A stretch of DNA of 27,633 nt from Clostridiales bacterium UBA929. GTDB taxonomy: Bacteria > Bacillota > Clostridia > Oscillospirales > UBA929. Made by a program: the position numbers and the translations under genes. Below, piece after piece: positions 21,330 to 27,633 of the stretch. The stretch spans positions 910 through 28,542 of the forward strand of contig DBDP01000049.1 in assembly GCA_002293625.1 (NCBI GenBank), written 5' to 3'. Each line of letters begins with the position of its first letter. Position 1 is the stretch's first letter. The notes beneath the pieces were generated by a model. That model saw only the letters and a program-made list of their open reading frames with translations, did no database searches and was not told the origin of the DNA.

Positions 21330-22957
21330 CCGCTCGGTCTTACGTCTATAATACGCAGCTGCGGCTGCTCCCGCCCGCGAAAGCGGTTGATTTCGGCATG
21401 GAAAGCAATGTCTAAAAGTGACGCGTCCGGCATGGCTGTGCGGTTGAACCAGACGGCGGAGAGGCGTGTGCCGCCACTCTCAAACACGGCGCGTAAATGC
21501 TTTCCCCCGCCGATCGGCATAACGGATACTGCGCGAACGCCGGTTAAGCAAAAAACCGGCGGTAAAAAACCCGCGCCGAACGGAGAGAGCGTCTCCAACT
21601 CCAATATGACGTCGGTACTCAGCCACTCCGCTTCTACCTCGGCGTCTACCGCCAAGACGGTTTCCGGCACCTTTCCGCAAGATCGTGTAAGCGCCTGCCG
21701 GAAAGTTTCCACCATATCGCGCCGGAGCGTGAATCCCGCCGCGCCTTCGTGACCGCCGTATGCTTCCAGCATATGCGCGAGGCTTCTGAGAAGCTCCACC
21801 AAGTGAACGCCTTGAACCGAGCGCGCGCTGCCGCGGGCAGTCCCTTCTTCTAATGATAGGACAAAAGCGGGCCGTTCATACAGCGAAGCCAACCGCGCCG
21901 CTACAATTCCCGTCACACCCACCGGCCAATCCTCGCCGGCCGCCACGATTACGGACGCCGTTTCGTCCACCGAAGCAAGGGCTTCAGTCATTATATCGTT
22001 CTCTTTTGCTTGTCTCAAAAGGTTTAAGTCGCACAGTTTTCGCGCCAAGCTCTCCGCTTCAACGGGATCGTCGGTCAGCAACAGCTCCAAGGCGGCGTCG
22101 GCACGTCCCATCCTTCCGGCGGCATTGATGCGCGGAGCCAGTGTGTACGCCACCGCGTCGGCCGTCACCGAGCGAAGCTCCGTTTCTTTCATAAGCGCGG
22201 AAAGCCCCGGGTTCCGTGTAACATCCATCGCACGCAGTCCTTGGGTAATCAGCAGACGGTTCTCCCCTGTCACCGGCATTACATCGGCAATCGTACCCAG
22301 TGCCACCAAGTCAGCGAAACGGGTCAAGGGCTTCCGCCATTCCCCTTCCACAGCGCAAACCAGTTTGAACGCGACGCCGACGCCGGCAAGCCCCGTAAAA
22401 GGATACCCGCTGTCCGGGCGGCGCGGATTGATGACAGCCGCTGCATCGGGCAGAGTCTCTCCGCACTCATGATGGTCGGTGACAATAACATCAATACCGA
22501 GCTTCCCGGCGGCTTTGATTTCCTCCGAGGCCGTTATGCCGGTATCAACGGTTATCAGCAGCGTGACGCCCTTGCGGTACAGCTCTTCTATTGCGTTGAC
22601 GCGAAGTCCGTAACCGTCCAGCGCGCGGTCGGGTATGTACCAAAGGCATTCAAGACCCCATCCCCGCAGTGCGCGAACCATCACGCACGTCGCGGTGACG
22701 CCGTCGGCGTCATAGTCGCCGTATACAGCTACCGTCACACCCGTTGACGCGGCGTGATTGATTCGCTCAACAGCATCCCGCATCCCCGGCAATAAAAACG
22801 GGTCATGCAAACGCTCCGAACTCATTTTGAAAAACGCGGCGGCTTCTTCGGCAGAGAGCAGCCCCCGGCACGCGAGCAACCGGGCGGCCAGCGGACCGTA
22901 ACTTCCGGCAATCAGCGAAATGTCCGGCTCCGCGACATCCCAGCGGCTGTATGCCAT
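21326..22957 (-). CDS. recJ: Single-stranded-DNA-specific exonuclease RecJ
   Basis: The protein is a DHH-family 5'-3' exonuclease (543 residues) acting in recombination and repair. Catalytic motifs are VYGDYDADGVTA (Asp81, Asp83, Asp85), ITVDTG (138 to 140), TDHHECG (DHH at 161 to 163) and the DHHA1 part with AYGGHEGAAGF. It is shorter than B. subtilis RecJ (about 780 residues) and lacks the C-terminal extension, as in many short RecJ proteins. Its start shares one base with the stop of the LRR gene (TGATG), and its stop overlaps relA. Confidence 0.95.
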   Translation of the reverse strand: MAYSRWDVAEPDISLIAGSYGPLAARLLACRGLLSAEEAAAFFKMSSERLHDPFLLPGMRDAVERINHAASTGVTVAVYGDYDADGVTATCVMVRALRGWGLECLWYIPDRALDGYGLRVNAIEELYRKGVTLLITVDTGITASEEIKAAGKLGIDVIVTDHHECGETLPDAAAVINPRRPDSGYPFTGLAGVGVAFKLVCAVEGEWRKPLTRFADLVALGTIADVMPVTGENRLLITQGLRAMDVTRNPGLSALMKETELRSVTADAVAYTLAPRINAAGRMGRADAALELLLTDDPVEAESLARKLCDLNLLRQAKENDIMTEALASVDETASVIVAAGEDWPVGVTGIVAARLASLYERPAFVLSLEEGTARGSARSVQGVHLVELLRSLAHMLEAYGGHEGAAGFTLRRDMVETFRQALTRSCGKVPETVLAVDAEVEAEWLSTDVILELETLSPFGAGFLPPVFCLTGVRAVSVMPIGGGKHLRAVFESGGTRLSAVWFNRTAMPDASLLDIAFHAEINRFRGREQPQLRIIDVRPSG

Positions 22958-23724
22958 CAGACTTTCTCAGTGGGGTAATCGTCCCACGTCGCCGTCCAGT
23001 TCAACGCGCCCCGCGGGTAATAAATGCGAAACGTCGCGGCTGCGTCATAAAACACTTTATATATCGGGTCAATCAGCTCCGGCTTATCCCCTTCAAACCA
23101 TGCCGATGTCAGGTTCCGGCATCCATAGAATGTACCCGGTCCGATGATCTTTACGCTGCCCGGCACGGTGATCTCGGTAATACTCCGGCAGTTCCGAAAC
23201 GCGTACTCGCTAATAGAAGCGACACTGTCGGGAATTATGACTGATTTTAGGTTGAGACAACCGTCAAACGCGCCGCGCCCGATGGCTTCCACGCCGTAAG
23301 GGATGCCGATTTCGGTAAGACTTGTGCAATTCAGAAACGCTTCCCCCCCAATGGAGGTCACGCCGTCCGGCATAGATACGCTGCTCAGGTTTTTGCAGCC
23401 GGAGAACGACGAAGTTCCGATAATTTTGATGCTGTCGGGCAGGGTGACGCCGGTCAGATTGACATTGTTCTTGAACGCCTCGTAACCGATGATGCCGACC
23501 GGGCGTCCGTCGATTTGCGCCGGAATCCTCACATGCGCGTCATTCCCGTTGTAACCCGTGATCGAAACCATCCCGCTCTCCACGGTGTACTTCAACCCGC
23601 CGGAAAAGCCGTCTCCGTATTCGTCCCGGATCGGGCGGAATACCAAAAAGGCGAACACCGCGACGATCAGAGAGGCGGTGACGCCTATCGCAATCAGCAG
23701 ACGCCGGTTATTCTTGTCTTTCAT
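22957..23724 (-). CDS. Membrane-anchored BspA-like leucine-rich repeat protein
   Basis: This 255-residue protein has a basic start (MKDKNNRR), one membrane helix (about 9 to 29) and a short spacer. About six LRR_5 (BspA/TpLRR-type) repeats of roughly 23 residues follow, each built like IGxxAFxxCxNLxxVxIPDSVxxI (for example IGGEAFLNCTSL and ISEYAFRNCRSI). Such repeats form a solenoid that binds proteins. The domain should be extracytoplasmic. It is the first gene of the run leading into recJ and relA and has its own promoter. A functional link with DNA repair or the stringent response is not evident; it may simply share the promoter. Confidence 0.85.
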   Translation of the reverse strand: MKDKNNRRLLIAIGVTASLIVAVFAFLVFRPIRDEYGDGFSGGLKYTVESGMVSITGYNGNDAHVRIPAQIDGRPVGIIGYEAFKNNVNLTGVTLPDSIKIIGTSSFSGCKNLSSVSMPDGVTSIGGEAFLNCTSLTEIGIPYGVEAIGRGAFDGCLNLKSVIIPDSVASISEYAFRNCRSITEITVPGSVKIIGPGTFYGCRNLTSAWFEGDKPELIDPIYKVFYDAAATFRIYYPRGALNWTATWDDYPTEKV

Positions 23725-23754
23725 GTCATAGCTCCCCGCAATATACTTATGGGT

Positions 23755-23783
23755 ATTGTAGCATAGGACGCCGGTTATGTAAA
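23755..23783 (-). promoter_or_regulatory. Promoter of the LRR-recJ-relA run
   Basis: On the minus strand TTTACA (23783 to 23778), 17 bases and TACAAT (23760 to 23755) lie upstream of the LRR gene start at 23724. This is the only clear promoter found for the run of genes down to the amidohydrolase. Confidence 0.78.
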
Positions 23784-23810
23784 CAATTTTCTACATTCGC
23801 CGCGCGGTGA

Positions 23811-23829
23811 TTCCGCCGCCGGGGCGGAA
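23811..23829. promoter_or_regulatory. Palindrome between the divergent LRR and rpmB promoters
   Basis: TTCCGCC and GGCGGAA (7 bp each, 5-base loop) lie 15 bp from the rpmB -35 and 27 bp from the LRR -35. A self-complementary CCGCGCGG (23800 to 23807) is next to it. It may be an operator or an intergenic hairpin; nothing in sequence decides. Confidence 0.3.
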
Positions 23830-23844
23830 AAGCAAAAATATTTC

Positions 23845-23873
23845 TTGCAATGCGGCGCGGTTTCTGTTATACT
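23845..23873 (+). promoter_or_regulatory. Promoter of rpmB
   Basis: TTGCAA (23845 to 23850), exactly 17 bases and TATACT (23868 to 23873) lie 67 bases before the rpmB start. Confidence 0.8.
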
Positions 23874-23940
23874 GTTACGCGGTATAGAAACGCAAGCGCT
23901 TCCCGCGCTTTGAATGCCCATCAGAAAGGAATGAATCTTC

Positions 23941-24129
23941 ATGGCTAAATGCAGCGTTTGCGATAAAGGCGTCAGCTTCGGCTGTAAGGTATCGCACTCC
24001 AACCGGCACAGCAACCGCACTTGGAAGCCCAACATACGGCGCGTCAAGGCTCTCGTAGACGGTTCCCCCCGCCACATCTACGTCTGTACGCGCTGTTTGC
24101 GCTCCGGCAAAGTCACACGGGCGGTGTAA
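23941..24129 (+). CDS. rpmB: 50S ribosomal protein L28
   Basis: The 62-residue protein reads MAKCSVCDKGVSFGCKVSHS at its start and has the standard L28 length. The zinc-binding form is indicated by Cys4, Cys7, Cys49 and Cys52. AAAGGA lies about 10 bases before the ATG. It is transcribed alone, opposite to the neighbouring genes, as is common for rpmB in Firmicutes, and ends in a strong hairpin. Confidence 0.97.
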   Translation: MAKCSVCDKGVSFGCKVSHSNRHSNRTWKPNIRRVKALVDGSPRHIYVCTRCLRSGKVTRAV

Positions 24130-24144
24130 CCACACGCAAAATGT

Positions 24145-24175
24145 ACTGACGGGCAACGCCATGTTGCCCGTCAGT
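24145..24175. terminator. Terminator of rpmB, also facing the alcohol dehydrogenase gene
   Basis: A perfect 13-bp stem, ACTGACGGGCAAC/GTTGCCCGTCAGT, closes a GCCAT loop. On the plus strand TTCTTTG follows. On the minus strand ACATTTTG follows. It lies between convergent genes (rpmB and the alcohol dehydrogenase) and could serve both. Confidence 0.88.
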
Positions 24176-24197
24176 TTCTTTGCGGCATTGACTTTGT

Positions 24198-24221
24198 AGG
24201 GCGCGTCGCCCTCGACGCGCC
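24198..24221. repeat. GTAGGG-headed palindrome after rpmB
   Basis: GGCGCGTCG/CGACGCGCC form a 9-bp stem around CCCT, preceded by GTAG on the plus strand and followed by GTTTCTCTT. It could be a second terminator for rpmB, but the GTAGGG head resembles the palindrome at 15985 to 16009, so a dispersed intergenic repeat is also possible. Confidence 0.4.
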
Positions 24222-24228
24222 GTTTCTC

Positions 24229-25410
24229 TTACCCCGCCGCCAGTTTATAAATCGCCAGTACGTCCTGCCATAATAGCTTTTTTAGACCGCCGATGGGCGC
24301 TTCGTCGCCGAACGCCGCGCCGGTGGCTTTTTTCGCCATCAGCTCCAGCTTGTCGCCGCCGATACCAAGCTCCGAAAGGGTCACGGGCAGCCCCATGCGG
24401 CGGAAGAACACGCACAGACGGTCAATACCCTCCAAGATCATCGCTTCGGGGTTGCGGAAACCGCCTTCGACGCCCATCACGTTGGACGCGAACTGCACAA
24501 ACATCGGGACGTTGTCTTTGTAAACGTACCGCATCCAAGCGGGTGTCAGCACGGCAAGCCCCGCGCCGTGCGCGACGTCGTAGATCGCGCTCAGCTCATG
24601 CTCCATATTGTGGCAAGCCCAGTCCTGCGCGCGTCCCATCCCCACAAGACCGTTGTGGGCGACAGTACCGCCGAATCCGATTTCGCACCACGCCTCGTAG
24701 TTTTGCGGGTCGTCCAGTGCCAGCGGAGCGTTTTTGATGACGGTTTTCAGCACCGTCTCGCACAGCCCGTCGGTGAGGTCGGTGTGCGTCGTATTGGTGA
24801 AGTAACGCTCAAAAACGTGGCTCATGATGTCCGCGACACCAAAGCCGAGCTGCTCCTTCGGCAGGGTGAAAAACAACTCCGGGTTCATCACGCTGAGCAG
24901 AGGGCGCAGTTTGGGGCTTCCGTAGCCGTATTTAAGCTGCTTTTCCTCGTTTGTGATGACCGTGTCGCCGCTGGATTCGCTTCCGGCGGCCGGTATTGTG
25001 AGGACGGTCGCGACCGGCAGCGCGCGTTCGATCGGCGTGCCGTTTTCGTATACGTCCCAAATATCCCCGTCATAATATACGCCCATCGCGATGGCTTTCG
25101 CGGAATCGATGACGCTGCCGCCGCCGACCGCCAAAATAAGGTCAACACCTTCCTGTTTACACAGAGCGATGCCTTCATGCACCAGCGCGAGTCGCGGATT
25201 GGGCTGAACGCCGCCCAACTCCGCATACGCCACCCCAGCGGAGTTGAGAGACGCCGTAACGGTATCGTACAAGCCGCTTTTTTTGATGCTGCCGCCGCCG
25301 TAGTGCAGCAACACCTTTTTCGCGTGGGGTTTCAAAAGCTCCCCTACCTGTTTTTCGAACCCTTTCCCGAACAGAATCCGCGCCGGTGCGTAGAAATCAA
25401 AGTTTTGCAT
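24229..25410 (-). CDS. Iron-containing alcohol dehydrogenase, BdhA/YugJ-like
   Basis: At 393 residues this has typical length for group III dehydrogenases that reduce aldehydes or ketones to alcohols with NAD(P)H. The nucleotide-binding GGGSVIDSAKAIA lies at residues 96 to 108, the TIPAAGSESSGDTVITN stretch at 138 to 154, and the iron ligands Asp194, His198, His267 and His281 are all present in the motifs GVADIMSHVFERYF and DWACHNMEHELSAIYDVAHG. It begins 15 bases after the MFS gene stop, with AGGGGAA before the ATG, so the two form an operon. The butanol or other substrate preference is not visible. Confidence 0.93.
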   Translation of the reverse strand: MQNFDFYAPARILFGKGFEKQVGELLKPHAKKVLLHYGGGSIKKSGLYDTVTASLNSAGVAYAELGGVQPNPRLALVHEGIALCKQEGVDLILAVGGGSVIDSAKAIAMGVYYDGDIWDVYENGTPIERALPVATVLTIPAAGSESSGDTVITNEEKQLKYGYGSPKLRPLLSVMNPELFFTLPKEQLGFGVADIMSHVFERYFTNTTHTDLTDGLCETVLKTVIKNAPLALDDPQNYEAWCEIGFGGTVAHNGLVGMGRAQDWACHNMEHELSAIYDVAHGAGLAVLTPAWMRYVYKDNVPMFVQFASNVMGVEGGFRNPEAMILEGIDRLCVFFRRMGLPVTLSELGIGGDKLELMAKKATGAAFGDEAPIGGLKKLLWQDVLAIYKLAAG

Positions 25411-25425
25411 AACAATTCCCCTTTT

Positions 25426-26568
25426 TTATGTAATGTTTGTCTTTCTGTATAGCAATACGACCATGAATACCATAAGCAGCAGCAGCGCCCCCAAAAACGC
25501 GGGGAGCAACGCATAGGTCACATGCGCCCCCAGCAGACCGAACACGGGCGGCATACAGGTCGTGCCGACGTACGCGCACGCCATTTGCAACCCGATCATC
25601 GCCTGTGAGACGTCGCGCCCAAAACGGACGGGCGTTTCGTGAATCAAGCTCGGATAAATCGGTGCCAGTCCCAAACCGATCAGGAACAATCCCACGGCGT
25701 AGCCGTGAATGGGTAACGCCAATACAACGATTCCGATCCCGATCAACGCCTGACCCAATTGAACCATCTGCTTTTGCCGCATTTTTATAGATAGGAAACC
25801 CGAGAGAAACCTGCCAACGGTAATCCCCGCAAAATAGAGGGAAACCCATCCGGCGGCGGTCGTCGCGGCAATCCCGCGAACGGTTACGAGATAGCTGCTG
25901 CCCCATAACCCGACGGTGGTTTCTATCGCGCAGTAGCAAAAAAACGCGAGCAGTGCTTGCTTTGCGCCGGGTAACCCGAACAGACGAAGGATGGGCAGTC
26001 CCTTCTTGCCCGCCGCCTCATCGGCTTGCGTTTTTCGCCAGTGCGGAAGCGAGAGTAAAAGAGCAGCTACCAACGCAATCTGCATGATACCGATAATTCT
26101 GTACCCGGCGTTCCACGAGTTTAGCCGCGATAAGCTGAACCCCATAATCACCGGTCCGAGCGATGCGCCAAGACCCCAAAAGCAGTGCAGCCAGTTCATG
26201 TGCTTTGCCTTATAGTGCAGAGCTACATAGTTGTTCAGAGCGGCGTCTACTGACCCGGCACCCAATCCCAGCGGAACCGCACAGACGCACAGCAAAAGGT
26301 AATTCCCCGAAAACGAAAACCCCATCAGAGCGATTGCTGTCAAGGCGACGCTTATCGCGGTAACCAACCCCGCGCCGAAACGCCGCACAACACGATCGCT
26401 CAAAAGGCTTGAGACAACGGTTCCCACCGAGATAATTATCGAGACTCCGCCCGCGCTGTCGATCGGGACACCCAAGACCGTATACATAGACGGCCACGCG
26501 CTGCCGAGCAGTGAGTCCGGCAGCCCTAAGCTGATAAACGCCAGATAGATGACTACCAGCAATGTCAT
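25426..26568 (-). CDS. Major facilitator superfamily transporter
   Basis: The 380-residue protein is almost wholly hydrophobic with about 12 membrane segments. It starts VIYLAFISLGLPDSLLGSAWP, typical of fucose-permease-like MFS members, with a short DRVVRRFG loop between helices 2 and 3 where the MFS A-motif is expected. The substrate is unknown. The co-transcribed alcohol dehydrogenase downstream might act on the same or a related compound, for example a sugar or alcohol, but this is inference. The ATG lies 13 bases after AAGGAG. No other start is in frame before an upstream TGA. A structured 101-bp element lies 40 bases upstream. Confidence 0.88.
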   Translation of the reverse strand: MTLLVVIYLAFISLGLPDSLLGSAWPSMYTVLGVPIDSAGGVSIIISVGTVVSSLLSDRVVRRFGAGLVTAISVALTAIALMGFSFSGNYLLLCVCAVPLGLGAGSVDAALNNYVALHYKAKHMNWLHCFWGLGASLGPVIMGFSLSRLNSWNAGYRIIGIMQIALVAALLLSLPHWRKTQADEAAGKKGLPILRLFGLPGAKQALLAFFCYCAIETTVGLWGSSYLVTVRGIAATTAAGWVSLYFAGITVGRFLSGFLSIKMRQKQMVQLGQALIGIGIVVLALPIHGYAVGLFLIGLGLAPIYPSLIHETPVRFGRDVSQAMIGLQMACAYVGTTCMPPVFGLLGAHVTYALLPAFLGALLLLMVFMVVLLYRKTNIT

Positions 26569-26607
26569 GTATGTACTGATTCTCCTTCAACATTTCGCAA
26601 ATGGGCA

Positions 26608-26708
26608 TGTTGAAAATTGCCCGCTCCGGCTTGTGATGCCGCGTCAAAGGCACCTGTTCACAAGCACTTCGCTCGTTCGCCTTGCAGGCGAACACGTAAT
26701 TTTCAACA
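26608..26708. repeat. 101-bp element with terminal inverted repeats, folds as a three-way junction
   Basis: TGTTGAAAATT (26608 to 26618) and AATTTTCAACA (26698 to 26708) pair perfectly over 11 bp. Inside are two further hairpins, CTTGTGA/TCACAAG with an inner TGCC/GGCA (26630 to 26664), and GTTCGCC/GGCGAAC (26675 to 26693). Together these give a clean three-arm fold on either strand. Near its left end GGGCA and TGCCC (26603 to 26622) can pair in competition with the outer stem. It lies between the NYN gene stop and the MFS start. It could be a MITE-like dispersed repeat or a leader RNA of the MFS-dehydrogenase operon. Confidence 0.6.
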
Positions 26709-26745
26709 CTTAGATAATACCACCAGACCGGACAGACCTTCCCCG

Positions 26746-27501
26746 TTACTCCGCGATTGTCACTTTATCCCAGTCAACGGTCAATTTATTCACAAGAAAA
26801 TCATGTAAAGGCACTTCCGTTGTCAAAATAACGCCTTCCTCAATCATCTCGTTCAGTACGGAGCGCACCTCGTAATCGGTTAAGGAAGGGTTCCTCCTGA
26901 CGATCGCGGCGGCCGTACCTTTAAAGGTAGGCGTGTCAATACCGTTTTCTTCCGTCCACTTCAAGTTCTTTAATATTTCTTCCCGTACTTCACTTCGGGA
27001 CTTCGGCGCCGGGACAATTTCTGTATACCAATTGGCTGTGTCGGCAAGCATTTGGCTTAAGCAGCCCTTTAATGAGTATATACCAACTGTTTTGTCGTTA
27101 AAATTTCTCATAAAAGCACAAACGCTTTGAAAGTGAGCGTCTCCCGTAAAAAGGACGAACTGCTTCAAATCCTTTTGGCGGAAAAGTCTCTGATAGATAT
27201 GGTCGAGCATGATAAAGTCAGTGTAGTCTTTTTCTTTCTTCCCCTTGGAACAATCAATAATCGAATTGGAAACGGTTCGTATCCGGTGTACATGATGCTT
27301 GATCGATTCTTCGGACAAATCGGCGAAGAACAGCACGTCCTCCACTCTGCCTTTGCCGCGCAGGTCGGTAAACCACTCGTAAATATCCGGTTCCTCGGCA
27401 AATTGATTCCGGCACCCGTACATCCACGCTTCATAATCCACAAAGGCAATGGTGGGCGCATCGCAAAATTCAACGTCTTTTTGGTTGAGTAAAAACTCCA
27501 T
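26746..27501 (-). CDS. NYN-domain (PIN-like) putative ribonuclease with C-terminal helical domain
   Basis: Residues 15 to about 165 of this 251-residue protein form a NYN/DUF88-type nuclease fold. Acidic residues are placed as in the family: Asp22 in IAFVDYEAWM, Asp92, Asp95 and Asp100 in KKEKDYTDFIMLDHIY, and Asp121 in FVLFTGDAHF. NYN proteins are metal-dependent endoribonucleases. The last 80 residues (about 168 to 251) look like a winged-helix domain, perhaps of the LOTUS/OST-HTH kind found fused to NYN domains, which may bind RNA. GGAGG lies 5 bases before the ATG, and a near-consensus promoter is upstream. An 11-base inverted repeat flanks the gene. RNA target and role are unknown; the gene is more AT-rich than its neighbours. 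Confidence 0.82.
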   Translation of the reverse strand: MEFLLNQKDVEFCDAPTIAFVDYEAWMYGCRNQFAEEPDIYEWFTDLRGKGRVEDVLFFADLSEESIKHHVHRIRTVSNSIIDCSKGKKEKDYTDFIMLDHIYQRLFRQKDLKQFVLFTGDAHFQSVCAFMRNFNDKTVGIYSLKGCLSQMLADTANWYTEIVPAPKSRSEVREEILKNLKWTEENGIDTPTFKGTAAAIVRRNPSLTDYEVRSVLNEMIEEGVILTTEVPLHDFLVNKLTVDWDKVTIAE

Positions 27502-27572
27502 CGGTTCCTCCAGCTTTTAATAAGAGGGGTCTGTCCGGACTATGCGGTTGTCAAGGAGCGAAGTACTCAAAC

Positions 27573-27601
27573 AGTATACCTCGCGTGTGGCGGTTTGTCA
27601 A
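27573..27601 (-). promoter_or_regulatory. Promoter of the NYN gene
   Basis: On the minus strand a consensus TTGACA (27601 to 27596), exactly 17 bases and TATACT (27578 to 27573) give a strong promoter. The start point would be near 27566, so the mRNA has a 5' leader of about 65 bases. That leader contains the inverted-repeat partner at 27528 to 27538. Beyond 27601 no gene is seen up to the window edge. Confidence 0.82.
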
Positions 27602-27633
27602 CGCGAACCGTGCTTGAGTTCCCCCAAAAATCA

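Overview
The window looks like chromosomal DNA of an endospore-lineage Firmicute, most likely a clostridial or Oscillospiraceae-type anaerobe with moderately high GC. The evidence is the gene block spoVB-type flippase, mazG, hup, rqcP (yabO), yabP, yabQ, divIC and yabR in the order familiar from Bacillus and Clostridia. It is supported by strong AGGAGG-type ribosome binding sites, sigma-A-type promoters with 17-bp spacers, a HemZ-type radical SAM protein, and a BdhA-like iron alcohol dehydrogenase. The species assignment is inference; no 16S gene is present.

Layout. 1-1760 (minus strand): the 5' end of a secreted protein, a putative lipoprotein, a tRNA-Thr(GGT) and an unknown 85-aa protein. 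1795-7938 (plus strand): a four-gene cassette of single-pass membrane proteins. Three of the four start with CxxC-x10-CxxC zinc ribbons, two carry propeller-like extracytoplasmic regions, and all have low-complexity Pro-rich or acidic linkers. 7948-10386 (minus): the ribosomal and transcription operon rpmG-secE-nusG-rplK-rplA, which ends at a bidirectional terminator shared with the cassette. rplJ and rplL do not follow rplA. 10390-14612 (minus): the yabR/divIC/yabQ/yabP/rqcP/hup/mazG/spoVB block (sporulation, cell division, nucleoid and ribosome rescue). 14672-23724 (minus): a tightly packed run of LRR membrane protein, recJ, relA, hemZ, nucleoside kinase, purine nucleoside phosphorylase and MTA/SAH-type deaminase, with most start and stop codons overlapping. 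23941-24129 (plus): rpmB, expressed divergently from that run. 24229-26568 (minus): an MFS transporter followed by an iron alcohol dehydrogenase. 26746-27501 (minus): a NYN-domain putative ribonuclease with its own strong promoter.

How the genes work together. The ribosomal operon and the relA-recJ run are housekeeping functions: translation, stringent response, repair and purine salvage. The yabP/yabQ genes have a possible sigma-E-like promoter, which fits sporulation control. The least explained part is the plus-strand zinc-ribbon membrane cassette and its back-to-back promoter with the 85-aa gene. It is the best candidate here for an undescribed envelope system. Other loose ends are a 179-bp yabQ/divIC overlap, a 101-bp element upstream of the MFS gene that can fold as a three-way junction, an inverted repeat flanking the NYN gene, and several intergenic dispersed-type repeats. 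No CRISPR array, transposase or prophage gene was seen.
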